Origin: Streptomyces sp. LaPpAH-108
Lineage (GTDB): Bacteria; Actinomycetota; Actinomycetes; Streptomycetales; Streptomycetaceae
NCBI RefSeq assembly: GCF_000373625.1
Contig: NZ_KB891998.1
Span: 100,176 to 164,175 of the forward strand
Length of the DNA: 64,000 nt
Direction of reading: 5' to 3'
The notes under the pieces are model-generated. The model was given only the letters and a program-made list of their open reading frames with translations. It had not been told where the DNA came from and did no database searches. This document shows positions 40,028 to 49,283 of this stretch, in pieces. Position 1 is the stretch's first letter; every line of letters starts with the position of its first letter. The position numbers and the translations under genes are program-made.

Positions 40028-41127
40028 CGGCGCTTTCCAGAGGGTCGGCCGCGGCCTCGGTTGCGTGCCACGGGCTGGTCGCGCGGGCCCACCACAGCGG
40101 GCGCCGCCTCGTAAGTATCACCCGTGGTGCCCGGCTCCCCGGAATTCTCCCCGGCCGCGGCCTGCGCGCGCTTGGCCAGGACCCGCTTGCGCAGGGCCTT
40201 CATCGCGGGCTCGCGCTCCTTGAGGTCGGCGACGAGCGGGGTGGCGATGAAGATCGAGGAGTACGCACCGGCCGCGAGGCCGACGAACAGCGAGAGCGAG
40301 ATGTCGTTGAGCGTACCGGCGCCGAGGAAACCGCCGCCGATGAAGAGCAGACCCGCGACCGGCAGCAGCGCGACCACCGTGGTGTTGATCGAGCGCACCA
40401 GGGTGCCGTTGATCGACTGGTTGGCGATGTCGCTGTAGGTGAAGCGGGTCTGCTTGGTGATGTCCTTGGTCTGCTCCTTGAGGCTGTCGAAGACGACGAC
40501 CGTGTCGTAGAGCGAGTAACCGAGGATGGTCAGCAGACCGATGACCGTACCGGGCGTGACCTCGAAGCCGACGAGGGCGTAGACGCCGACGGTGATCGTG
40601 ATGTCGTGGATCAGGGCGACCAGGGCCGCCACCGCCATGCGCCACTCGAAGGCGATGGCCAGGTAGATCACCACGAGCACCATGAAGATCGCCAGGCCCT
40701 CCCAGGCCTTGTTGGCGATCTGCTCGCCCCAGCTCGGGCCGACGAGGTCGGCGGCGAGCCGCTCCGGGTCGAGCTTGAGATCCTTGGCCAGGGCCTCCTT
40801 GATCTCGTCGGCCTTGCCGGTGTCGATACCGGCGATCTGGATGCGCAGGCTGCCGTTGCCGAGCTTCTGCACGACCGCTTCGTGGCCGGATGCCTCGTGG
40901 GCGAACTCCTCGGCCTGGGCGACCGAGGCGCTCATCTTGGTCGGCGTGGTGAAGACCGCGCCGCCCTGGAAGTCGATGCCCATGTTCAGGCCGCGCACCA
41001 CCAGGCCGACGATGGCCGTGATGGTGATCAGGATGGAGACGCCGTACCAGATCTTGCGCTTGCCGATGAAGTCGTAACTGATCTCACCGCGGTGCAGCCG
41101 GGCGCCGAGGTTACCGAGCTTCGACAT
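40024..41127 (-). CDS. secF: Protein translocase subunit SecF
   Basis: With SecD and YajC, uses the proton gradient to pull substrates out of SecYEG. The 367-residue protein has about six membrane helices, a first periplasmic-type domain between helices 1 and 2, and the family motifs GIDFQGGAVF, AFEWRMAVAALVALIHDITIT and GYSLYDTVVVFDSLKE. A basic C-terminal tail (RNRGRGRPSGKRR) follows. It is 3 bases downstream of secD and overlaps apt. Confidence 0.96.
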   Translation of the reverse strand: MSKLGNLGARLHRGEISYDFIGKRKIWYGVSILITITAIVGLVVRGLNMGIDFQGGAVFTTPTKMSASVAQAEEFAHEASGHEAVVQKLGNGSLRIQIAGIDTGKADEIKEALAKDLKLDPERLAADLVGPSWGEQIANKAWEGLAIFMVLVVIYLAIAFEWRMAVAALVALIHDITITVGVYALVGFEVTPGTVIGLLTILGYSLYDTVVVFDSLKEQTKDITKQTRFTYSDIANQSINGTLVRSINTTVVALLPVAGLLFIGGGFLGAGTLNDISLSLFVGLAAGAYSSIFIATPLVADLKEREPAMKALRKRVLAKRAQAAAGENSGEPGTTGDTYEAAPAVVGPRDQPVARNRGRGRPSGKRR

Positions 41128-41130
41128 CGC

Positions 41131-42903
41131 TCACGCCTCCTTGAAGTCGACGGAACCGGCGGCAGGACCGGACTGACGGCGGGTGCGGCGCAGCGGCGGC
41201 TTGGCACCCAGGCTCTTCGGGTCGAGCCCGGACCACTTGTGGCCGTCCGCGAAGAAGCGGCGGCGGGCCAGGAGGGTCATGAGCGGCTTGGTGAAGAAGA
41301 AGACCACGACCACGTCGAGCACGGTGGTCAGACCGAGCGTGAACGCGAAGCCCTGCACCTTGCCGACGGTCACGATGAAGAGCACCGCGGCGGCGAGGAA
41401 GGACACGAAGTCGGAGACGAGGATGGTGCGCCGGGCGCGCGGCCAGGCCCGCTCGACGGCGGGGCGCAGCGAGCGGCCCTCGCGGATCTCGTCCCGGATG
41501 CGTTCGAAGTAGACGATGAACGAGTCGGCCGTGATGCCGATGGCGACGATGGCACCGCAGACGGCGGGCAGGTTCAGCGCGAAGCCGATACCGGGGCCGA
41601 GCAGCGCCATGATCACGTAGGTGAGGATCGCGGAGACCAGCAGCGAGGCCATGGCGACGAGCGACAGACCGCGGTAGTAGATCACCAGGTAGAGCACGAC
41701 CAGGGCGAGGCCGATGGCGCCCGCGAGCAGACCGGCGTGCAGCTGCTCACCGCCGAGCGCGGCGGTCACCGTGGTGACGGTCTCCTCCTGGAAGGAGAGC
41801 GGGAGGGCGCCGTAGGACAGCATGTTGGAGAGGCTCTGCGCCTCCTCCTGCGTGAAGCGGCCGGTGATCTCGGCCGAGCCGCCGGTGATGGCCTGGCTCA
41901 CGCTGGGGGCGGAGACGACGTTGCCGTCGAGGACGATGGCGAACTGGTTCTGCCCCGCCTGAGCCTGCTGGGCCAGTTCGGAGGTGACGTCCGCGAACTT
42001 CTTGGCGCCGCCGGAGGTGAAGGTCATCTGCACCTGCCAGCCGGAGGCGCCCTGGGTGTCGAAGACCGCCTGGGCCTTCTTGACGTCGGTGCCGTCGACG
42101 CGGGCCGGGCCGAGCACGTACTTGTACCAGGCCTTGCCCTGCTGGCCGCAGGCCACGATGGTGTCGCCGGGCTTGGTGTCCCGGCTCGCCTTGGCGCGCT
42201 CGTCGGGCTTGGTGCAGTCAAGGGCCGCGTACTGCGCCTGGAGCTTGCTCGTCGCGGCGTCGGCGCTCGCGGACGGGCTCGCGGAGGCGGCGGGCGTGGA
42301 GGACGCCTTCGGGGAGGCGGAGGACGACGGCGTGGCGTCGGCCTTCAGGGCGCCGCTGACCGGGCGGCCCTGGGTGGTGGAGGTGGGAGAGGGCGTGGTG
42401 GCGGACGCCTTCTGATCACCGGCGGCGCTGCCCGACGGGCTCGGCGAGGCGCTGCCCTTGGAGGAGGCGCTCGGCGAGGGGCTGGGAGTGGCGTCGGCGC
42501 CGCTGGGCCCCTCGGCGAGGACCGGGCGGAAGTACAGCTTGGCGGTGGTGCCGACCTGCTGCTGGGCCTCCTTGGAGTTGGTGCCCTTGGGGATGTTGAC
42601 GATGATGTGGTCGTTCCCCTGGGTCTGCACCTCCGCCTCGGAGACGCCAAGACCGTTGACACGGCGGTTCATGATGTCGACCGCGGTGTCCATGTTGGCC
42701 TTGTTGATCGCCGACCCCTGGTCGGCCTTCGCCTTGAGCGTGATGCTCGTACCGCCGGCAAGGTCGATGCCGAGACGCGGAGTGGTGTGTCCGGAGGCGA
42801 ACATTCCCCCGGTGAGCGCCACGATGGCGATCAGGATGAGGACCAGTGAGCGCCCTGGCTTGCTCTGAGCGCTCGCACTCCGGCCCTTCTTAGGTGCTGC
42901 CAC
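41131..42903 (-). CDS. secD: Protein translocase subunit SecD with a low-complexity insert
   Basis: 590 residues from GTG at 42901-42903 (GGGAG ten bases upstream); an in-frame ATG 18 codons earlier has no binding site. Helix 1 (about 20-37) is followed by GIDLAGGTSITLKA, the P1 domain, and the C-terminal membrane domain with GITADSFIVYFERIRDE and LGLTTVLDVVVVFFFTKP. Residues 132-220 in the extracellular domain are almost only Ser, Pro, Ala, Thr and Lys (SPSPSASSKGSASPSPSG), an insert absent from enterobacterial SecD. It may be a flexible extracytoplasmic linker. yajC lies upstream. Confidence 0.94.
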   Translation of the reverse strand: MAAPKKGRSASAQSKPGRSLVLILIAIVALTGGMFASGHTTPRLGIDLAGGTSITLKAKADQGSAINKANMDTAVDIMNRRVNGLGVSEAEVQTQGNDHIIVNIPKGTNSKEAQQQVGTTAKLYFRPVLAEGPSGADATPSPSPSASSKGSASPSPSGSAAGDQKASATTPSPTSTTQGRPVSGALKADATPSSSASPKASSTPAASASPSASADAATSKLQAQYAALDCTKPDERAKASRDTKPGDTIVACGQQGKAWYKYVLGPARVDGTDVKKAQAVFDTQGASGWQVQMTFTSGGAKKFADVTSELAQQAQAGQNQFAIVLDGNVVSAPSVSQAITGGSAEITGRFTQEEAQSLSNMLSYGALPLSFQEETVTTVTAALGGEQLHAGLLAGAIGLALVVLYLVIYYRGLSLVAMASLLVSAILTYVIMALLGPGIGFALNLPAVCGAIVAIGITADSFIVYFERIRDEIREGRSLRPAVERAWPRARRTILVSDFVSFLAAAVLFIVTVGKVQGFAFTLGLTTVLDVVVVFFFTKPLMTLLARRRFFADGHKWSGLDPKSLGAKPPLRRTRRQSGPAAGSVDFKEA

Positions 42904-43003
42904 CTTCTCGTACTCCCTCTCGGGCCGCTCGGGGCGCCGTCGGCGCCCGTCGGCCATGACATGGTGTCGGGATTCCGTGCGGGAAACAGAGGCGATCGGG
43001 GCG

Positions 43004-43033
43004 TGCCCGGCGGTCGTAGGACCACGCCGGGCA
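43004..43033 (-). terminator. Hairpin between yajC and secD
   Basis: Arms TGCCCGGCG and CGCCGGGCA, with additional GGT/ACC pairing inside, lie 14 bases past the yajC stop. It may attenuate rather than stop transcription, since secD follows. Confidence 0.5.
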
Positions 43034-43047
43034 GCCCCGTCAGGCGC

Positions 43048-43605
43048 CTACTTCGCGTCGGACTCGCCGTCGGTCTTCTTCGGCGCCTCGCCCGTCTTGG
43101 CCTCGGCGGCGTCCTTGACGTCGGCGGTGTCCGCGGCCTCGGCGGCCTCGGTCTTCTCGACGGTCTCGGCGTCCTTGGCCTCGGCGGCCGGCTCGTCCTC
43201 GGCGGCGTCCTTCTTGCCGAGGTCGACGCGCTGGTCGTCGGTGTCGGCGGCGGGAGCGGCGTCGGCGGTGAGGGAGGAGGCGTCGTCCGGGACGATGTCC
43301 GCGTCGGACTTCAGGTCGTGCTCGATGCCGTGCACGATGCGGTTGTACTCGTCATCGGTGAGGACGGCGCCGATCGCGTTCTTGGCGAAGACCAGCTCGA
43401 CGCCGGGCGCGGCGTCGAGGAGGACCGTGTCCTCGGTGACCTCCTTGACCGTCGCGTACATCCCCCCGATGGTGCGGACGCCCGAGCCGGGCTGCATTTC
43501 GTTCCGCATCTGGTTGGCCTGCTGCTGCTTCTTCTTGGCCGAGCGCGTCATCAGGAACATGGCCGCGATGAGCACGATGAAGGGAAGAAGGGTGTAGATA
43601 TTCAC
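43048..43605 (-). CDS. yajC: Preprotein translocase subunit YajC
   Basis: Accessory subunit of SecDF. The 185-residue protein starts with a membrane helix (IYTLLPFIVLIAAMFLM), then the typical KKKQQQANQMRNEMQPGSGVRTIGG region, then a long acidic, Ala/Asp/Glu/Lys-rich C-terminal tail (about 95 to the end). Start is GTG at 43605 with only a weak upstream purine stretch. The tail roughly doubles the usual length. Confidence 0.93.
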   Translation of the reverse strand: MNIYTLLPFIVLIAAMFLMTRSAKKKQQQANQMRNEMQPGSGVRTIGGMYATVKEVTEDTVLLDAAPGVELVFAKNAIGAVLTDDEYNRIVHGIEHDLKSDADIVPDDASSLTADAAPAADTDDQRVDLGKKDAAEDEPAAEAKDAETVEKTEAAEAADTADVKDAAEAKTGEAPKKTDGESDAK

Positions 43606-43770
43606 GAGACGGAATTTTCCTTCGCGCGACCGCGCGGTGAGCGGCCTGGTGGAGGGGGCTGGTCGGCACCGCCCACAAGGGCGGCATCGGCGGAGTCTAG
43701 GCGAGTCCGCGTGCAGGGAACAACGCTCAGCATGGCACCTGGGTTCCTTCCGCCGCCAATGCCCCCGCCG

Positions 43771-44841
43771 TCACGTCCCGAACAGGTCCTGTTGTCCGTT
43801 TCCCGTGCCCGCCTGGCGCGGCGGGGTCAGTCCGAGATGGGCCCAGGCCGCCGGGGTGGCGACGCGACCGCGCGGGGTCCGGGCGAGCAGTCCCTCGCGG
43901 ACGAGGAAGGGCTCGGCGACCTCTTCGACCGTCTCGCGCTCCTCCCCCACCGCGACGGCGAGCGTGGACAGACCGACCGGTCCGCCGCCGAACAGCTTGA
44001 GCAGCGCCTCCAGGACGGCCCGGTCCAGACGGTCGAGTCCGCGCGCGTCCACCTCGTAGACGGCGAGGGCGGCGGACGCGATCTCCTGGGTGATCCGGCC
44101 GTCCGCCTTGACCTGCGCGTAGTCGCGGACCCGGCGCAGCAGGCGGTTGGCGATACGGGGCGTGCCCCGGGAGCGGCCCGCGATCTCGGCGGCGCCCTCC
44201 CCCTCCACGCCGACGTCGAGCAGGCTGGCGGAGCGGTGGACGACGCGCTCCAGCTCGTGCGGCTCGTAGAACTCCATGTGCGCGGTGAAGCCGAAGCGGT
44301 CGCGCAGCGGGGGCGGCAGCAGGCCCGCGCGGGTGGTGGCGCCGACCAGGGTGAAGGGGGGCAGCTCCAGCGGGATGGCGGTGGCGCCGGGGCCCTTGCC
44401 GACGATCACGTCGACGCGGAAGTCCTCCATCGCCATGTACAGCATCTCCTCGGCGGGCCGGGACATGCGGTGGATCTCGTCCAGGAAGAGGACTTCGCCC
44501 TCCTGGAGGGAGGAGAGGATCGCGGCGAGGTCGCCCGCGTGCTGGATGGCGGGGCCGGAGGTGATGCGGATGGGGGCGCCCATCTCGGCCGCGATGATCA
44601 TCGACAGGGTGGTCTTGCCGAGACCCGGGGCGCCGGAGAGCAGGACGTGGTCGGCGGTGGCACCGCGCGCGCGGGCGGCGCGCAGCACGAGGTCGAGCTG
44701 TTCGCGGACCTTCTCCTGGCCGATGAACTCGCCGAGGTCCTTGGGGCGCAGGGCGGCCTCGACGGCCTGGTCCTCCCGGTCGGCGACGGAGCCCACCAGC
44801 CGGTCCTCGGCGGGGCTGTCGGTCGGGTCGTCCCGGTTCAC
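43771..44841 (-). CDS. ruvB: Holliday-junction branch-migration helicase RuvB
   Basis: AAA+ motor of RuvABC. The 356-residue protein has Walker A GAPGLGKTT (70-78), Walker B FLDEIHRM, sensor 1 VGATTRAGLL, PPPLRDRFG and the C-terminal winged helix (GGPVGLSTLAVAVGEE). GTG at 44839-44841. It lies 28 bases downstream of ruvA. A Gln/Gly-rich C-terminal tail ends in QQDLFGT. Confidence 0.97.
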   Translation of the reverse strand: MNRDDPTDSPAEDRLVGSVADREDQAVEAALRPKDLGEFIGQEKVREQLDLVLRAARARGATADHVLLSGAPGLGKTTLSMIIAAEMGAPIRITSGPAIQHAGDLAAILSSLQEGEVLFLDEIHRMSRPAEEMLYMAMEDFRVDVIVGKGPGATAIPLELPPFTLVGATTRAGLLPPPLRDRFGFTAHMEFYEPHELERVVHRSASLLDVGVEGEGAAEIAGRSRGTPRIANRLLRRVRDYAQVKADGRITQEIASAALAVYEVDARGLDRLDRAVLEALLKLFGGGPVGLSTLAVAVGEERETVEEVAEPFLVREGLLARTPRGRVATPAAWAHLGLTPPRQAGTGNGQQDLFGT

Positions 44842-44869
44842 TCAGGTACTCCTTGCGAGGGGGCGCGGG

Positions 44870-45475
44870 TCAGCGGGCGCGGTTGAGGGTCTGGAGGGCG
44901 GCCTTCAGCAGCTGGCCCACCTGCGGGGTGCCCTCGGCGGCCTCGGCCACGGGGGTCACGGCGGTCACCGCCTCGTCGGCCTCGCGGGGGGCATAGCCGA
45001 GGCCGACCAGGGCCGCGTGCAGCTGGTCGCGCCAGCCCTGGGCGGCCGGGGCGACGGCTGCGGCGGTGCCGGTGGGCGCGCCGAGCCGGTCCTTCAGCTC
45101 CAGGAGGAGTTTCTGCGCGCCCTTCTTGCCGATGCCGGGCACGGCGGTGAGGGCCTTCTCGTCATCGGTGGCGACCGCGCGGCGCAGCGCGTCCGGGGTG
45201 TGCACGGCGAGCATCGCCTGGGCGAGGCGGGGGCCGACGCCGCTCGCGGTCTGGAGGAGTTCGAAGACCTGGCGTTCGTCGTCGTCGGCGAAGCCGTACA
45301 GGGTGAGGGAGTCCTCGCGTACGACCAGGGAGGTGTGCAGCTTGGCGGGCTCGCCCAGGCGCAGCTTGGCCAGGGTGTCCGGGGTGCACTGGAGGGCCAT
45401 GCCGACCCCGCCGACCTCGATGACCGCCGTGTCGGGGGCGAGCGCGGCGACCGTGCCGCTGACGAAGGCGATCAT
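44870..45475 (-). CDS. ruvA: Holliday-junction-binding protein RuvA
   Basis: Tetrameric junction clamp for RuvB. The 201-residue protein has an OB-fold (MIAFVSGTVAALAPDTAVIEVGGVG), helix-hairpin-helix pairs (LLQTASGVGPRLAQAML and LTAVPGIGKKGAQKLLLELKD) and a C-terminal RuvB-binding domain (ALVGLGYAPREADEAV). ATG at 45475 overlaps the ruvC stop by 4 bases. Confidence 0.97.
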   Translation of the reverse strand: MIAFVSGTVAALAPDTAVIEVGGVGMALQCTPDTLAKLRLGEPAKLHTSLVVREDSLTLYGFADDDERQVFELLQTASGVGPRLAQAMLAVHTPDALRRAVATDDEKALTAVPGIGKKGAQKLLLELKDRLGAPTGTAAAVAPAAQGWRDQLHAALVGLGYAPREADEAVTAVTPVAEAAEGTPQVGQLLKAALQTLNRAR

Positions 45476-46065
45476 GCCGTTCGGCCTTTCGTTGCGTGGA
45501 CTGCGTGTGCTGCGTCGGCTGCGTGAGCCGCGTCGGCCGCCTTGGCCGCGTGGGCCTGGTGCTGGGCGACCGCCTGCTGGAGCCGGTTCTGCGCGGGAGC
45601 GCGCCAGATGTGGCAGATGGCCAGGGCGAGGGCGTCGGCGGCGTCGGCGGGCTTGGGCGGCGCGCTGAGCCGGAGCAGCCGGGTGACCATGGCGCCGACC
45701 TGGGCCTTGTCGGCCCGGCCGCTGCCGGTGACGGCGGCCTTGACCTCGCTCGGGGTGTGCAGGGCGACGGGGATGCCGCGCCGGGCGGCGCACAGCATGG
45801 CGACGGCGCTGGCCTGGGCGGTGCCCATGACGGTGCGGACGTTGTGCTGGCTGAAGACGCGCTCCACGGCGACGAACTCCGGCCGGTGCTCGTCCAGCCA
45901 CTGCTCGATGCCCTGCTCGACGGCGAGCAGCCGGTGGCTCAGCTCGGCGTCCGGCGGGGTGCGGACGACTCCGACGCCGACCATGGTCAGCGGGCGCCCC
46001 GCGACTCCCTCGACGACCCCCACGCCGCACCGCGTGAGTCCGGGGTCCACCCCGAGCACTCGCAC
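45472..46065 (-). CDS. ruvC: Holliday-junction resolvase RuvC
   Basis: Endonuclease that cuts four-way junctions. The 197-residue protein keeps the four acidic catalytic residues at about D7, E68, D141 and D144. After residue about 160 it carries an extra low-complexity tail of Ala/His/Asp repeats (AKAADAAHAADAAHAVHATK) not found in E. coli RuvC. GTG at 46063-46065. First gene of ruvCAB. Confidence 0.96.
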   Translation of the reverse strand: MRVLGVDPGLTRCGVGVVEGVAGRPLTMVGVGVVRTPPDAELSHRLLAVEQGIEQWLDEHRPEFVAVERVFSQHNVRTVMGTAQASAVAMLCAARRGIPVALHTPSEVKAAVTGSGRADKAQVGAMVTRLLRLSAPPKPADAADALALAICHIWRAPAQNRLQQAVAQHQAHAAKAADAAHAADAAHAVHATKGRTA

Positions 46066-46208
46066 CCTGCCCCCCCTCCTTTGCGGCTGAACCGCCGCCG
46101 CTCTCGCGGACGTGGCTGAGCACCGTCGTGGTTGCTCAATTGATGGTCACGGTCCGTGGATGGTGATCTTTTGGCGCTGCCAGGCTAACTGCTGCCACTG
46201 ACAACGGC

Positions 46209-46242
46209 GGCGGGCCGGTGGAGTGTGTCCCACCGGCCCGCC
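46209..46242 (-). terminator. Terminator after yebC
   Basis: Perfect 13-base arms GGCGGGCCGGTGG and CCACCGGCCCGCC with an 8-base loop lie 29 bases past the yebC stop, separating it from ruvCAB. Confidence 0.8.
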
Positions 46243-46270
46243 GAATCGATTGCCGAAGCCCGCGGCGGCG

Positions 46271-47023
46271 CTACGCGTCGACCTTCTCCATGACCTCGTC
46301 GCTGACGTCGAAGTTGGCGAAGACGTTCTGCACGTCGTCGCTGTCCTCCAGGGCGTCGATCAGCTTGAAGATCTTCTTGGCGCCCTCCTCGTCCAGCTCG
46401 ACCTGGACGGACGGGACGAAGCTGGAGTCGGCGGAGTCGTAGTCGATGCCCGCCTCCTGGAGCGCGGTGCGGACCGCGACCAGGTCGGTGGCCTCGCTGA
46501 TGACCTCGAAGGACTCACCGAGGTCGTTGACCTCCTCGGCACCGGCGTCCAGGACGGCGCCGAGCACGTCGTCCTCGGTCAGCTCGCCCTTGGGGACGAT
46601 GATGACGCCCTTGCGGCTGAACATGTACGACACGGAGCCCGGGTCGGCCATGTTGCCGCCGTTGCGGGTCATGGCGACCCGCACGTCCGAGGCGGCGCGG
46701 TTGCGGTTGTCGGTGAGGCACTCGATGAGCACCGCGACACCGTTGGGGCCGTAGCCCTCGTACATGATCGTCTCGTAGTCGGCGCCGCCGGCCTCGAGGC
46801 CGCCGCCGCGCTTGACCGCGGAGTCGATGTTCTTGTTCGGGACCGACTGCTTCTTCGCCTTCTGGATGGCGTCGTACAGCGTCGGGTTGCCCTCGATGTC
46901 GACGCCGCCCATGCGGGCCGCGACCTCGATGTTCTTGATGAGCTTCGCGAAGAGCTTGCCGCGCTTGGCGTCGATCACGGCCTTCTTGTGCTTCGTCGTA
47001 GCCCATTTAGAGTGGCCGGACAT
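46271..47023 (-). CDS. YebC/PmpR-family protein (TACO1-like)
   Basis: The 250-residue protein starts MSGHSKWATTKHKKAVIDAKRGKLF, the invariant family signature. Members have been described as DNA-binding regulators and, more recently, as translation factors relieving ribosome stalling on proline-rich stretches. It lies upstream of ruvCAB, an old and widespread linkage. ATG at 47023. No departures from the family are seen. Confidence 0.95.
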   Translation of the reverse strand: MSGHSKWATTKHKKAVIDAKRGKLFAKLIKNIEVAARMGGVDIEGNPTLYDAIQKAKKQSVPNKNIDSAVKRGGGLEAGGADYETIMYEGYGPNGVAVLIECLTDNRNRAASDVRVAMTRNGGNMADPGSVSYMFSRKGVIIVPKGELTEDDVLGAVLDAGAEEVNDLGESFEVISEATDLVAVRTALQEAGIDYDSADSSFVPSVQVELDEEGAKKIFKLIDALEDSDDVQNVFANFDVSDEVMEKVDA

Positions 47024-47103
47024 CTGCCTGTCTCCTTCGCGTAACCCAATCCTGAACGGACTCCCCCGGCGCTGGGAGAGCCTGAGGGGTACCGCCGCAG
47101 ATC

Positions 47104-47709
47104 CTACAAGGACTCCGGTGTCCGGTTCGCGCGGACCAGGTCGACGAAGAGCGCGTGGACGCGATGGTCACCGGTCAGTTCCGGGTGGAACGAGGTGGCG
47201 AGCGCGTTGCCCTGGCGGACGGCGACGATGTGGCCGTCGTGCTCGGCGAGCACCTGGACGTCCGCGCCGACGGACTCGACCCAGGGGGCGCGGATGAAGA
47301 CGCCCTCCACGGGGTCGCCGTCGACGCCCTTGACGTCGACCGCCGCCTCGAAGGACTCGTTCTGGCGGCCGAAGGCGTTGCGGCGCACGATCATGTCGAT
47401 GCCGCCGACGGTCTCCTGGCCCGAGCGCGGGTCGAGGATCTTCTCGGCGAGCAGGATGAGCCCGGCGCAGGTGCCGTAGACGGGCATGCCCGTGCGCACG
47501 CGGGCGCGCAGGGGCTCCATCAGGCCGAACAGGACGGCCAGTTTGGAGATGGTGGTGGACTCGCCGCCGGGCAGGACCAGGCCGTCCACCTCGGCGAGTT
47601 CTTCGGGGCGCCTGACGGGCCTGGCCACGGCGTCCGCCGCGGCCAGGGCGATCAGATGCTCCCGTACGTCGCCCTGGAGGGCCAGGACGCCGATGACGGG
47701 GGTGTTCAT
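47104..47709 (-). CDS. pdxT: Pyridoxal 5'-phosphate synthase glutaminase subunit PdxT
   Basis: Supplies ammonia from glutamine to PdxS. The 201-residue class I-like amidotransferase starts PVIGVLALQGDVREH, and has nucleophile C81 in GTCAGLILLA and H175/E177 in FHPELTGD. The GGESTT oxyanion-loop motif is intact. It begins 12 bases after the pdxS stop. Confidence 0.97.
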   Translation of the reverse strand: MNTPVIGVLALQGDVREHLIALAAADAVARPVRRPEELAEVDGLVLPGGESTTISKLAVLFGLMEPLRARVRTGMPVYGTCAGLILLAEKILDPRSGQETVGGIDMIVRRNAFGRQNESFEAAVDVKGVDGDPVEGVFIRAPWVESVGADVQVLAEHDGHIVAVRQGNALATSFHPELTGDHRVHALFVDLVRANRTPESL

Positions 47710-47721
47710 GGTGTCCGTGTC

Positions 47722-48627
47722 CTACCAGCCGCGGTTGGCGTAGCGCTCGGTCTCGGGGAGGGTGTCGCAGTTGATGCCGACCATGGCCTCGCCGAGGTTG
47801 CGGGAGGCGTCCGCGATGATCTTCGGGTCGTCGTAGAAGGTGGTGGCCTTGACGATGGCGGCGGCGCGCTTGGCCGGGTCGCCGGACTTGAAGATGCCGG
47901 AGCCGACGAAGACGCCCTCGGCGCCGAGCTGACGCATCAGGGCGGCGTCGGCCGGGGTGGCGACGCCACCGGCGGAGAAGAGGACGACGGGGAGCTTGCC
48001 CAGCTCGGCGACCTCCTTGACCAGCTCGTACGGCGCGCGCAGCTCCTTGGCGGCGGCGAACAGCTCGTTGTGGTCGCAGCCGCGCAGCTTGGCGATCTCG
48101 CCCTTGATCTGGCGCAGGTGGCGCACGGCCTCCACGACGTTGCCGGTGCCGGCCTCGCCCTTGGAGCGGATCATGGCCGCGCCCTCGGCGATACGGCGCA
48201 GGGCCTCGCCCAGGTTGGTGGCACCGCAGACGAAGGGGGTGGTGAACGCCCACTTGTCGGAGTGGTTGACCTCGTCGGCCGGGGTCAGCACCTCGGACTC
48301 GTCGATGTAGTCGACGCCGAGGGACTGGAGGACCTGGGCCTCGACGAAGTGGCCGATGCGGGACTTGGCCATGACCGGGATGGAGACGGCGTCGATGATG
48401 CCCTCGATCATGTCCGGGTCGGACATGCGGGCCACACCGCCGTCCTTGCGGATGTCGGCGGGCACCCGCTCCAGGGCCATGACGGCGACGGCGCCCGCGT
48501 CCTCGGCGATCTTCGCCTGCTCCGGGGTGACGACGTCCATGATCACGCCGCCCTTGAGCTGTTCGGCCATGCCGCGCTTCACACGGGCGGTGCCGGTCTC
48601 GGGAGCCTGGTTGTCGATGGTGGACAC
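47722..48627 (-). CDS. pdxS: Pyridoxal 5'-phosphate synthase lyase subunit PdxS
   Basis: Builds PLP from ribose 5-phosphate, glyceraldehyde 3-phosphate and ammonia. The 301-residue TIM barrel has the Schiff-base lysine K88 in VMAKSRIGHF and the second lysine in IRSKGEAGTG. GTG at 48625-48627. It forms an operon with pdxT; the 113-base gap upstream separates it from the LemA-like gene, with no MocR-type regulator nearby. Confidence 0.97.
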   Translation of the reverse strand: MSTIDNQAPETGTARVKRGMAEQLKGGVIMDVVTPEQAKIAEDAGAVAVMALERVPADIRKDGGVARMSDPDMIEGIIDAVSIPVMAKSRIGHFVEAQVLQSLGVDYIDESEVLTPADEVNHSDKWAFTTPFVCGATNLGEALRRIAEGAAMIRSKGEAGTGNVVEAVRHLRQIKGEIAKLRGCDHNELFAAAKELRAPYELVKEVAELGKLPVVLFSAGGVATPADAALMRQLGAEGVFVGSGIFKSGDPAKRAAAIVKATTFYDDPKIIADASRNLGEAMVGINCDTLPETERYANRGW

Positions 48628-48740
48628 GGGGTGACCTCACTGATGGCGAAAGGGGATTGCTGCACCATCGAGGAAACGCGAACCCCGCAGGTCACGGCAA
48701 GGGCCAATGGGGAACCGGTGGATCGTTTCGCGCGGTCCGC

Positions 48741-49283
48741 TCAGGCCGCGCGCTCGATCAGGGCGGCGGGCGGCTCGTCGTCCATCTCGAAGGCGAGCGG
48801 GAAGGGGGCATGACCGGCGAGCCGGAACCAGCGCACCTTGCGGTGCTCGCGGAGCCTGCGGGCGGCGCCGACCGCGTCGTTGTGGAACCGGCGGGCCATC
48901 GGTACCCGGCGCACGGCCTCGGCCAGCTCCCTGGCCGCCTCCTCGCCGCCCGGGGCGGCCCGTACGGCCTCCACCTGTCCCGCGTCCTCGAAGACGGCGC
49001 GCAGGGCCTGGCTCAGCTCGCTCTCCAGGACCTCCCGCTGCTCCTCCTCGGCCTGCCGGGCCGCGTGCGCGGCCTCGTAGAGCACGATGGAGGCGGCCGG
49101 GTCCAGCACCCCGGAGGTGGCCAGCTCCTGCGCCACGGAGGCCCGGCGCAGCAACTGCGCGTCGAGCGCGGCCCGCGCGGCGTCCATCCGCACGTGCAGC
49201 CGGTCCAGCCGTCCGGCCGTCCAGCTCAGATAGACGCCGATGGCCACGATCGCGACGAGAATCCAGATGAGCGTTGCTGTCAC
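48741..49283 (-). CDS. LemA-like membrane-anchored helical protein
   Basis: 180 residues. An N-terminal membrane helix (TLIWILVAIVAIGVYLSW, about 4-21) is followed by three long helices with LDRLHVRMDAARAALDAQLLRRA and the C-terminal RRFHNDAVGAARRLREHRKVRWF, which is reminiscent of the LemA pattern (a helix with D-x-Q-L-x-R-R and a later FN-AV). The resemblance is distant. Function unknown. GTG at 49281-49283. It is preceded by the C-rich repeat region. Confidence 0.75.
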   Translation of the reverse strand: MTATLIWILVAIVAIGVYLSWTAGRLDRLHVRMDAARAALDAQLLRRASVAQELATSGVLDPAASIVLYEAAHAARQAEEEQREVLESELSQALRAVFEDAGQVEAVRAAPGGEEAARELAEAVRRVPMARRFHNDAVGAARRLREHRKVRWFRLAGHAPFPLAFEMDDEPPAALIERAA

